A DNA stretch of 64,000 nt from Venturia oleaginea (taxonomy: Eukaryota > Ascomycota > Dothideomycetes > Venturiales > Venturiaceae), in assembly GCA_013176395.1 (NCBI GenBank), contig JABMLP010000017.1, positions 1,328,501 through 1,392,500 of the forward strand, read 5' to 3'. The translations under genes and the position numbers were made by a program. Under the pieces are notes generated by a model. The model made no database searches. It was given only the letters and a program-made list of their open reading frames with translations, and had not been told where the DNA came from. Position 1 is the stretch's first letter; each line of letters starts with the position of its first letter. Shown in pieces: positions 44,432 through 54,453 of the stretch.

Positions 44432-47400
44432 CTATCCTTTGACGTTACCCTTCTTCTCCCCCGTTTCCGTTGGGGCGGTTTTGCTTTTTGTACGCCTAGG
44501 AGGACGTAGACTCGGTCCGTCGTTTTGAAAAACATCACCGTAGATACTTTCAAAGGTATCTAATGCGACGGTTTCTGTCGTTCGTACTTGGCCTTTTTGC
44601 AAAGAACACACTTTCCTATTTCCTTGAAAACTTCCTGTCGCATGCGCGGGAAGTAGAAGGTATTCTGAAGTCGTGAAAGGACAATCTCTGGTCGGCAATG
44701 ACCATTGAGTGGAGATTCGTGTTGATGTAGGATGTACTGTTTCCTAAGGCTCGTGGGAAGATATACCAAGTTGTTGAAGAGGAGCAATCCGTCTTCAATA
44801 CGGGTATTCTGATCTGCTGATTGAATGTAGCCTTGTACATCTGGATCCTTTGCTGCGCGTTCCTGACCTCTTGCCAATAAGAGGACTTTCCTATCTGAAG
44901 TGATGAGACTTGGTGCACAAGTGCATCACCTTCTGTCGGAACAAAGCGCGTTCGACTTTCTCTTTTTCTCCTGCCATGAAGTCTTCTCGTCGACTTAATG
45001 CATCGGCGTTAACGTTTTCCTTTCCTTTCTTGTAAAGGATATGGAAGTTGTAAAATGACAGTTCTTCTGACCATCTTAGTTGCCGTCGATTCAATTCCTT
45101 TGTCGTCGTGAAATTCCGCAGGTTCTTGTGATCGGAATACACGGTAATCTTGTGTTTCGCTCCTTCAAGATAATGCTTCCAGTGCTTGAAGGCATCAACT
45201 ATGGCCATGAGTTCCTTGTCTGAAGTGGAGTAGTTGACTTCTGCTTTCAGGAATTTTCGTGCGTGGTAAGCTACTGGTCTTAGCTTTCCATCTGAATCAG
45301 GTTGGCTGAGACATGCTCCGAGGGCTCGATCGGACGCATCCGCCTCGACTGTGGCTGTTTTTTTTGAGTTAAACAGTTGCAGAATGGGTGGTGTTGTTAA
45401 CCGTATCTTGAGTGCGTCAAAGGCCTTTTGCGCATGCTCGTTCCATTCGAAGGTAATCCCCTTCTTCATCAATCCCGTGAGGGGTTCTGCAACCTCGGAA
45501 AAGCTTTCGATGAATTGTCGATAATAATTCGCGAAGGCGTGAAATGACTGTACTCCTTTGACGTTCGAGGGTACCGGCCAATCGCGGACCTTCTGGTAAA
45601 TTTCCGGGTCCATCTCAAGTCCATCTTGAGAGACAAAACATCCAACGAACTTGATTCGTTGCTTGTGGAATTCGCTTTTCGAGGGTTTCAGCCGCAAGTT
45701 AAATATCTGTAGTGCGCGGAGGACGGTTCGAACGTGATTGGCGTGTTCTTCGAACGTTCGATAGTAAACCAAAATGTCATCCATATAAACAGACACAAAC
45801 TTGTCTAAGTGCTCGCGAAGCACATTGTTCATATAGGCTTGCAGCGTCGCAGGGGCGTTTGTCAAACCAAAGGGCATGACAAGGTATTCGTAGTGCTCAA
45901 GGTGAGTGCGGAATGCTGTCTTCCACTCGTCACCTTCCTTAATCCTAATTTGATGAAAAGCCGCAGGAATATCGAATTTCGTGAATCATCTGGCTCCTTG
46001 GAGTCTGTCCCTCAACTCCTGGATTAAAGGCAGCGTGTACGCATTCTTCACCGAAATCTCATTTAGATGTCGGTAATCGACACACAATCGTTGTGAACCA
46101 TCGGGCTTGGGTACGTAGAAAACTGAATATCCGGCGGGTGACTTCGACTCCCGGGTGAACTTCTTCTTCGTGAAATCGTCGATATATTCACGAAGGGTTT
46201 CAAGCTGATCTTCCCTCAATGGGTAGATCTTGAACTTCTTTGGTTGTTCATTATTCTTGAGCTTGATCTCATGATCCCATGGTTGGTGTGGTGGAAGAGA
46301 ATCTTCGATCGATTCCCCTTTAAAAAGTTCTGCAAATTCCTGGTACCCATGGGGAATTTGGAACACTGACCTATCCTCCTCTGTCTGGAGACGATAGCAG
46401 TATGCCACTTCAACGTGTGTAGGCCTTTTCCGCAAAGGTCTTTGTGCTGTCCGTGTTCTAGCGCGCATGCTAGCCTGCACGGGATATCGTTGGTCTGGGA
46501 ACGTGAGCGTCAATGTTCTCCAGTCGATATGCGGATTGTGAGTTCGAAGCCATGACAGACCAATGATCAAATCCGAGTCTCCAATATTCGTGACGTCTAG
46601 AACAATCTGTTCTTTCCTCCCTTGTATCCACAAGATTATGTCTGCTTCGTAGATCACTATGCCTCCATTGAAGTTGACAGGTCTTCCATCAGCGATAGTT
46701 AGTGGATATGGATGCCGTTTCGACCGTACGGGTAGTTTCCATTCGTCGACCAATTTCTCGCTTAGAAGATTCCTATCGGCACCAGTGTCGATGAAGGCCC
46801 ATGCTGGTACGTCGTCGATCTTTCCTTCGACCAGCATCTTGGATGTACCAAGGTTGTTCAGAAAATGAGGCGCTTCATTAGGATTCAACAGGGCCTTCTC
46901 TACTGTTGATCCTCCTCGTTTCCCGAATTCTCATGCCATTTGCGTGCTTGCTTTGTTTTGACTGCGATGTCCAATCGTCGGACAAGGTGTCGAAGGTTCC
47001 TTGCCCCATTCGGATGGTATGGGCAGGTGAAGTCAAGGCATGCATTTGGATAGACGTCTTTGCACTGAGAATCGTCCTGATCAATTGCTCGTTCAACGTC
47101 TCGTGTCAAACGTGAGAGCCGGAAGGTCATAAACTCTAGATCTTCCTTCGATTCTCCTTCGTTGGAGTTGTCTTCTACTGTAGACTCACTGTCGTCGCCT
47201 GACATAGACTGTAGAGATTCGTTTTCGTTTGGTGTAGACCAACTCCCGGAAATGGCTGGCAACTCTTGGAGTATTTCTCCAAGATCTTTCATTTCCTGGT
47301 GCTGAGGTAAATCGCATTCCTCATACTCGCAGCAATTCATAGGTGAGTGTCTGTGGTGGACGTGCTGTACATCTGTACTGATGTTTGGGATTTTCATGAT

Positions 47401-48220
47401 CTTCCTGAGGGTCGTATTGTTGACTTCCTTTTCGTGAACCCAGTGGAATTCCCAATCTGGTTCTCCTGGGTCTTCCTCGGACTTGTGCTCCCACAGTGGG
47501 CATTCTTTGACTTTGTACCAGTTCGATGGAATCATCCAGTGAAGATCGTGTTCCGGATTCTTTCTCATGCTTGGGTATCTGCTGATAACTTTGACAGCAG
47601 CCATTGTATTCTCAACCCCGAATTGGTTTGTGCCATACTCTGCTTTTGGCAATACCAACTGAGTGCCATAAAGACCGGGTGAGCTAGATGACGAACTCAT
47701 CATAGCGAGATGTCCTTTGACATTGCCGTTACCTTGGTAACCTCCTCTATCCCGAGGGTAGTATCCGGAGCTCTGCTTCTCGGATAGGTGTACTTTGCAG
47801 TCGTCCTCATAACAAGCCGTCCAGCTCAGTATGTTGTGGATTGGCGGTACTGACGCATCGGATTGTAAAGCCTTGAGGTGTTCTGAGCCCATGGGTGATT
47901 TTCCGAATCGTTGTCCCTGATTCGTGAAACGTCCAGTGTTGTTCTTTTTGGGCTTTCTGACCTGTACCTTTCTTGGATCCACGTGGACCGCTCTGAATCT
48001 TGTCGAGCTCCATTGGCTGCGGTCCGTATGAATCAACTCAAACACCTATATTCGCACGACTGTTGTTTCCATGTCCTCGATAAGAACTAACTCCCTTCCT
48101 CTGAAGTTTTCTTTCGAATAGGCGGTTATCAATCTTGATTGACGTTCCAATCATCGAGTACAGGCTCTGAGGTTGAGTTTCCTTCCGACTGATTTCATCC
48201 TTGACAGTCTGCTCTGCAAC
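44432..48220 (-). pseudogene. G1 gag-pol remnant, Boty-like interior
   Basis: On the minus strand: a gag C-terminal fragment (IDNRLFERKLQRKG, about 48100), then a gag/protease linker (ILSWTACYEDDCKVHLSEKQ), protease (AFIDTGADRNLL), reverse transcriptase (LCVDYRHLNEI, catalytic YMDDILVYY), RNase H (ATVEADASDRALG) and the integrase zinc region (HESPLNGH...CVLC). A TGA at 45986-45988 replaces the usual Trp before FTKFDI. Frames shift near 44880. The integrase DDE core is absent. The sequence jumps near 44590 to a chromodomain-type C-terminal end (LDTFESIYGDVFQNDGP) like that of G2. Most of gag is also absent. Confidence 0.85.
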
Positions 48221-48610
48221 CCTTATTACTAAGGACGGAGCTCCTAGGGACTATGAAGGTCAAGGGTATTGAATCTCTCTTCCTAACTCTTTCTTTCCTC
48301 AGCTTATTACAGCTTCAACTCCTAAGACTACGCTGTCTTAGGATGACCTCTGATTTCCTCTTTGTAAATTTTGCGAGAATTTACTGTGGATTGGCCCTTA
48401 CAGTTGGCCCTTGCTTCTTGGAGATTCTAGCACCTTCTAGAAAATCTCAGCTTGAATTCTCTTGAATCCCTTTTTGTTTGGCCCTTGAGGTTGGCTCTTG
48501 AGGTTGGTCTTTGAGGTTGGCCCTTGCTTCTTGGGTTAGGACAAGTGTTCTCTTCTTGAAATTCCTTTTTGTTTGGCCCTTGAGGTTGGCCCTTGCTTCT
48601 TGGGTTAGGT

Positions 48611-48935
48611 GTCCTCTTTAGGACCTAGATTCTACAGGCTCTTCCTGAGAGTACTGAAATGGCTGGGGTGTCCTCTTTAGGACCTTGACTCTGCAGGCTC
48701 GTCCTGAGAGTACTGAAAATGGCTTGGGTGTCCTCTTTAGGACCTTGACTCTACAGGCTCTTCCTGAGAGTACTGAAATGGCTGGGGTGTCCTCTTTAGG
48801 ACCTTGACTCTGCAGGCTCGTCCTGAGAGTACTGAAAATGGCTTGGGTGTCCTCTTTAGGACCTTGACTCTACAGGCTCTTCCTGAGAGTACTGAAATGG
48901 CTTGGGTGTCCTCTTTAGGACCTTGACTCACCAAC
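48611..48935. repeat. Alternating 59/60-bp tandem repeat in the G1 leader
   Basis: GTCCTCTTTAGGACCT recurs at 48611, 48670, 48730, 48789, 48849 and 48908, spacings 59, 60, 59, 60, 59. Two unit types alternate (CTACAGGCTCTTCC and CTGCAGGCTCGTCC), so the true unit is a dimer of 119 bp. G2's leader lacks it. Confidence 0.9.
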
Positions 48936-49112
48936 AGGATTGACCTGGGAGTACTTTCAACTTGTGGGTGTCACTTTGGACGTTGTTGATATCCCTTCGC
49001 AAAGGACAAGTTTCAACAACTCTCAATCTTCGACGTTCGTGATTACTACACAATGAGAAGATGTAGCATCCGTCCTAGGTTATGAGGTACCTAGCAAACT
49101 CTTTCTCAATGC

Positions 49113-49224
49113 CTCGCTCAATGGAGGGCTTTCTCAGTGCCTCGCTCGATGGAGGGCTTTCTCGGTACCTCACTCGATGGAGGGCTTTCTCGGTACCTCG
49201 CTCAATGGAAGGCTTTCTCTTTGC
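49113..49224. repeat. 28-bp tandem repeat, 4 copies, in the G1 leader
   Basis: Units CTCGCTC(A/G)ATGGAGGGCTTT... at 49113, 49141, 49169 and 49197, with minor changes. It lies between the 5' LTR/PBS and the longer tandem array. Confidence 0.9.
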
Positions 49225-49278
49225 TCTGACGATTGCTGCAGAGACTCTCTCTTACTGTCAGCAAGAGGTATTGGTGCG

Positions 49279-49290
49279 GTACTTAGATAA
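49279..49290 (-). promoter_or_regulatory. G1 primer-binding site, complementary to its own LTR
   Basis: On the minus strand TTATCTAAGTAC directly follows the 5' LTR. Its complement GTACTTAGATA occurs inside the G1 3' LTR (44225-44235) exactly, and as GTACTTATATA with one mismatch in the 5' LTR (49351-49361). No match to a familiar tRNA 3' end is apparent. Confidence 0.6.
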
Positions 49291-49757
49291 TGTAAGAGTT
49301 CAACCCTCAAAGGTGTTTCGCAAGTGAGGGAAGACAGCTTATATTTCAAGTATATAAGTACAAAGAAGAAAGTGTAGGTACAGGAAGAACAACTTGTATA
49401 TATAATCTTCCAAGTAGGAAAAGGACATGCTGTCCTGAGAAGAGAATAGAAAGGAGTAGAAGCGCATGTGAAACGGTCCCTGAATAATCCCTGCTAGGCG
49501 CACGTGAGAACTACCAGGTAGTGCTAAGAATCCATCCAGGATAAGTTGAGAAAGGATCTATCCTTTGACAGACGGCTAGGATCTAGTGAGCCTCCAAAGA
49601 ACCTGAGCAAGGGAAGGTACTTAAGGTAAGTATTTCCAGACTGATATTACCCTTACCCCAAACCCGCGGACCAGAACAAGAGAACACAGGTGTCAAGAAG
49701 GTCTTGACATAATCAACTGTGTTGAGAAACGAGTTCCCCGTAACACAAGGCAAGAGA

Positions 49758-50012
49758 TGTCACGGTACGACCGCGGACAAGTCCTTCCCGCCGTTGGGGT
49801 GGCCCCCCGGCACGTGATCAAGGCAGAACCGGAGTTCTGCCGAGGAAAGGTTTTAAAGCCTACGTGGCTTAAACCAATTCGTAGCTCTTTGAGCTACGTC
49901 CTGTCGTCAAACCTGCCTGTTGGTCTGCCTGCCTGCCCGTATATAGCCTGTTGAATGATACCTGTTCCTGCTGCTGCTCCTTCCTCCTGATACCCGAATC
50001 TGCCCCGTGACA
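49758..50012 (+). mobile_element. Solo LTR D (TGTCACGG...CCCGTGACA type)
   Basis: 255 bp flanked by AGAGA (49753-49757, 50013-50017). Starts TGTCACGGTACGACC, ends GCCCCGTGACA, contains CCCGTATATAGCC as TATA region. Inserted in the 5' part of the copia element, 0.2 kb from the G1 insertion. Orientation is given by the TATA box. Confidence 0.85.
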
Positions 50013-51923
50013 AGAGATCTATATTACGAGAAAATCTTAGACCAAAGATACTCCAACTATAGACAAGTCTTAACCCAGCTCATCTACCATTTCGAGACTC
50101 CTGAGAGGCGCCAGACCTTATTGACTGAATGGAGAAATGCAACTCTTATTCAGCAGATTGAGAGAAACCCTGAAAGGACAAATCTTGAATGCCTGGAGAC
50201 CCTGATTAGTCTGTTGACTAAACTAAAGAAAGCGCTTATCAAGACTGATGAGGAGACATACGACCACCTTATCAACGGCTGCAGACAAGTTTGAGAATGC
50301 CGATATGCGATCTTTAATCCTGCGAAAGGATTTGAACCTCTTTGTGCTCAATTGAGAGCTGCTATTTCTGCAACGACCACTCCAATACACAACGCGAGGA
50401 TCTAGGAACCCAAGGAAGCATTCCACGCGGGCCTATCGGAGCAGCAAGTCAAGCTGCAGGATGAATTTGAGGACTCAGATGGAGATCAACAGGAAGATTC
50501 TAATCAGTACTACACTGATAGAACCTACAATCGATCTCGAGGAAACAGATATCGAGGCCGGGGAAGAAATGCATCTCGATATGCAGGCAAAGGACGTGGA
50601 TCTGGGAGAGATTACGGACGCGGAAACTCGAACAGGCCAAACCAATTCTCTTCGAAACGAAATGGACCATGTTATATTTGCGGAAAACATGATCATTGGT
50701 CGGACAGTCATACTCCAGCTGAAAGGAAAGCAAATTACGAGAAGTTCAAAGCGTCACAAGCAGCACATTTCACTGCAACTGAAGTTGCAGATGCCTATTT
50801 GTCAATGGTCGATTACTACGAAGGCACAGAAATTCTCGAAGACGAAATTGCTCGCCAGGAAGCATTTTCAATCTTTTTCCAGGATCTCAATCACGAATCT
50901 TACTTCATGGTTGCGCAACAGCTAGCGGACAACCAAGTTACAACACCAAACTTCGAGATATTCCAGTTCGATACCAGATACTCAGACGAAATCTTCCAAG
51001 GAATCCTGCCAGATACCGGAGCAGCAGGAATCTCAACAGCCGGAGAACCACAATTCCGAGCACTGCAAGTTCATTTGCTACTTACTCTGGACTCCTCTAC
51101 GTCAGGCCAGCACAACATTGTCTTCGGAAAAGGCACAGCATCATCACTCGGAACAGCCAGAGTGCCTACGCCAATCGGAACAATCGATTTTCATATTGTT
51201 CCTGCTAACACACCATTCCTGCTTTGCATTCATGATATGGACAGGCTTGGCGTATACGTAGACAACATTCGAAACCTCCTAGTGCAAGGGCAAAACACTT
51301 TCCCCCTCATCCGAAAATATGGACATCCGTGGCTTGAACTTCCAACCCAATTAGTGCGAACCACGCAGCAAAAGGACGTGCAAGACGAAGTGCACAGCTC
51401 ATCAACTCATTTCGGCACTTCGGATACCTCAATTTCAACTGCCACATCTTTGATCCCAGCAACGTCGGAAACTTCGGATGTTTCATTATCGGACCAATCT
51501 ATTTCAACAACAAAGCATATCAATCCAACCAATCAGGAGCATGTATCATGCTACCAATTCAACCAATCATTCTTCTCAGACCTCAACGAGCAGCAATTGA
51601 GGCAGTTGCATCGACGTTTTGGCCATCCTTCTGCCCAAAGGCTTATGACAGTTCTATCTAGAGCTGGGCTAAAGGACGTTGATACCAAGATTGTTGATGC
51701 AATCTCAAGTGCATGCAAGCATTGTCAACTCAATGCCAAATCTCCTCAAAGATTCAAGTTCTCCCTGAAGGATGATTTAATCTTCAACAGCCAGATTGTC
51801 ATGGATATTTTATTCCTAGACAAACGGCCAGTTTTGCACATTGTAGATGTTGCAACTGCATTTGCAGCAGCTTGTTTCTTGAAAGGTCATACTGCAGGAG
51901 AAGTGTGGGATGCTGTTCGAAGC

Positions 51924-52211
51924 TGTAAGAGTTCAACCCTCAAAGGTGTTTCGCAAGTGAGAGAAGACTGCTTGTATTTCAAAGTATCTAAGTACAGAGA
52001 AGAAAGTGTAAGTACAGAAAGGATAGCTCGTATATATAATCCTCCTCTTACAATAGATCCTTCTAGAAAGTATCTTTAAATGGAAACGTGACAGCTTGCA
52101 AAAAAAACATGACAGCTTGCAAAATAGAACATGACAGCTTGCAGAATAACAAGAGAACAATTGGAAATCCAGTCATGGATAAGCTAGAGAGAAGGATTCC
52201 ATCCCTTAACA
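51924..52211 (-). mobile_element. Solo LTR A of the G2 family, 3 copies of the U3 repeat
   Basis: 288 bp flanked by GAAGC (51919-51923 and 52212-52216). On the minus strand it runs TGTTAAGGGATGG...GAACTCTTACA, the G2 LTR, with three 22-bp TGCAAGCTGTCATG-type units. Removing it joins copia integrase residues VRS to SWIDIYLG in frame. Confidence 0.92.
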
Positions 52212-52754
52212 GAAGCTCATGGATTGATATCTATCTCGGCCCTCCAGATACAATCATCACCGATGCTGGCATAACTTCGCTTCTACTGAATTCAATAGGG
52301 CTGTAAGTTCACTTGATATTCAAGTAAAGGAAGTTCCAGTTGAGGCACATCACAGTATTGGTAAGGCAGAAAGATACCATGCTGTTTTGCGTCGTGTATA
52401 CACCATTTTTCGTCAAGATATTCCCTGGGAAAGCGAGGAGAAATGTTAAGGGATGGAATCCTTCTCTCTAGCTTATCCATGACTGGATTTCCAATTGTTC
52501 TCTTGTTATTCTGCAAGCTGTCATGTTCTATTTTGCAAGCTGTCATGTTCTATTTCGCAAGCTGCCATGTTCTATTTCGCAAGCTGTCACGTTTCCATTT
52601 AAAGATACTTTCTAGAAGGATCTATTGTAAGAGGAGGATTATTTATACGAGCTATCCTTCCTGTATTTACACTTTCTTCTCTGTACTTAGATACTTTGAA
52701 ATACAAGCAGTCTTCTCTCACTTGCGAAACACCTTTGAGGGTTGAACTCTTACA

Positions 52755-52766
52755 TTATCTAAGTAC
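52755..52766 (+). promoter_or_regulatory. G2 primer-binding site, complementary to its own LTR
   Basis: TTATCTAAGTAC immediately after the 5' LTR. The 11-nt GTACTTAGATA at 52683-52693 inside the LTR is its exact complement and lies about 34 nt downstream of a TTTATA box, where transcripts plausibly start. This is the arrangement of Tf1-type self-primed elements. Confidence 0.65.
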
Positions 52767-53430
52767 CTCAATCTTACAAAGGAAGAAAGGCTCATAGAGA
52801 GCAAGCTCCAAAAAGGAATTTCAAGAAGAGGACACTTGTCCTAATCCAAGAAGCGAGGGCCAACCTCAAGGGCCAAACAGAAAGGAATTTCAAGAAGAGG
52901 ACACTTGTCCTAACTCAAGAAGCAAGGGCCAACCTCAAAGGCCAACTTCAAGGGCCAACCTCAAGGGCCAACCTCAAGGGCCAAACAAAAAGGGAATTCA
53001 AGAGAATTCAAACTGAGATTTTCTAGAACGTGCTGGAATCTCCAAGAAGCAAGGGCCAACCGAAAGGGCCAATCCAAAAAGGGAATTCAAGAGAATTCAA
53101 ACTGAGATTTTCTAGAACGTGCTGGAATCTCCAAGAAGCAAGGGCAGGTCATCCTAAGACAGCGTAGTCTTAGGAGTTGAAGCTGTAATAAGCTGAGGAA
53201 AGAAAGAGCTAGGAAGAGAGATTTAATACACTTGGCCTTCACAGTCCCTGGGAGCTCTGTCCTTAGTAATAAGGATTGCAGAGCGGACTATAGTGTAAAA
53301 ATCCTTCTGGGATTCTATAGTCACCTTCCTATACTAATAGGCATTGACTCTATACTGCCTAGCAAATCTCTAGAGTAGAGCCTAGGAGTGTGTATAGTAG
53401 TGCTCTCTATTATCTCTCATAGGTGAAAAT

Positions 53431-54453
53431 ATGGAAGGAGAAGATCAGGAACAAAGAGTTCCTCAAGAACCCCAAGCCCTACAAGAAGCTATGGCAGCAT
53501 TACAACATCAACTAGCCATTCAGAACGATGCTATTACGCGTATTCTTACAATCTTACCTAACACTACTCGCTCTGAGAACGTAGTAGAAGGACAAGAGAC
53601 TAAGAATTCACAAAAAGACAGAATACATAGGAAGAAAGCTGTACTTCCTAAGCTCCAAGAATTTGATGGCAAGCGTTCTGAATGGGCTCAGTGGTTTCAA
53701 CAAGCAAGGATGAAGTTGGAGATAGACGCAGAGTCTATAGGGGATAGTAGGAACCAATTTGCCTACATCTTCTCCTCTCTACGAGGCTCCGCAGCTCAGG
53801 CTACTCTGGCCTACGTAAAGACAGCTCCAGAGGAAGATAAAACGGGACAGAAATTGTTACAGTATATGGACAACTTCTATGGCGATCCAGTACAACAACA
53901 AAGAGCTACTGTAAGCCTGTCCACAATCAAACAAAAAGAGAAAGAACCCTTCTTCTCTTTTCTTCCCCGTTTTGAAACCACTCTTGCTAATGCTGGAGGA
54001 ATGACTTGGCCTGACGCTGTTAAAATTGCATTTCTACACAAAGCAATAAATCAAGAGCTGCGAAACCAGAGAATAGGCCAATCTCAGAGTACCTCCTACC
54101 AGCAGTTTGTGTCCGATCTTTTGAATACAAGTATGCAAATCACTACAGCAAAGATGCTCTCTTCCTCAGAAGATAAGTTACGATTCAGAGATAAAGAGAA
54201 GTCTTTTAAAGATCTGAACGCTATGGACTGGGAGCCTACACGCGTAAACAAGTTAAAAATTTCGTCTAAAGCCTATGAATATAGGAAGGCAAATAACCTC
54301 TGCTTACGCTGTGGGAAGGCCGGCCATAGAATGAAAGACTGCTGGTTGGATACAGAGGTAGAAAGAGTCACGCAACTTGGTTCAAAAAGGGCCAAAGGAA
54401 CCACTGAGGAGAATGAAGAAGTTGAAGAAGAGGACTACTCGGAAAAAGAGTAG
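53431..54453 (+). CDS. G2 gag
   Basis: 340 residues starting MEGEDQEQRV after a 676-bp leader. An N-terminal coiled-coil-like region is followed by the retrotransposon gag core (KLQEFDGKRSEWAQWFQQ, YMDNFYGDP, FLPRFETTLANAG). One CCHC zinc knuckle CLRCGKAGHRMKDC lies near the C-terminus, and the protein ends in an acidic tail. No stop or frameshift is present. It forms the virus-like particle and packages element RNA. The pol frame overlaps its last codons in the -1 frame. Confidence 0.92.
   Translation: MEGEDQEQRVPQEPQALQEAMAALQHQLAIQNDAITRILTILPNTTRSENVVEGQETKNSQKDRIHRKKAVLPKLQEFDGKRSEWAQWFQQARMKLEIDAESIGDSRNQFAYIFSSLRGSAAQATLAYVKTAPEEDKTGQKLLQYMDNFYGDPVQQQRATVSLSTIKQKEKEPFFSFLPRFETTLANAGGMTWPDAVKIAFLHKAINQELRNQRIGQSQSTSYQQFVSDLLNTSMQITTAKMLSSSEDKLRFRDKEKSFKDLNAMDWEPTRVNKLKISSKAYEYRKANNLCLRCGKAGHRMKDCWLDTEVERVTQLGSKRAKGTTEENEEVEEEDYSEKE

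Larger units (their letters stand above)
44164..49570 (-). mobile_element. Chimeric gypsy-type LTR retrotransposon (G1)
   Basis: 5407 bp flanked by GACGG (44159-44163 and 49571-49575). LTRs 44164-44444 and 49291-49570 are about 280 bp, clearly homologous but with several differences. Sense strand is minus: 5' LTR at right, PBS TTATCTAAGTAC next to it, polypurine tract GGGGGAGAAGAAGGG next to the left LTR. The leader (about 48220-49290) and the last 150 bp of pol match the G2 chromovirus family, whereas the interior is Boty-like gag-pol. Integrase core is missing. Not autonomous. Confidence 0.85.
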
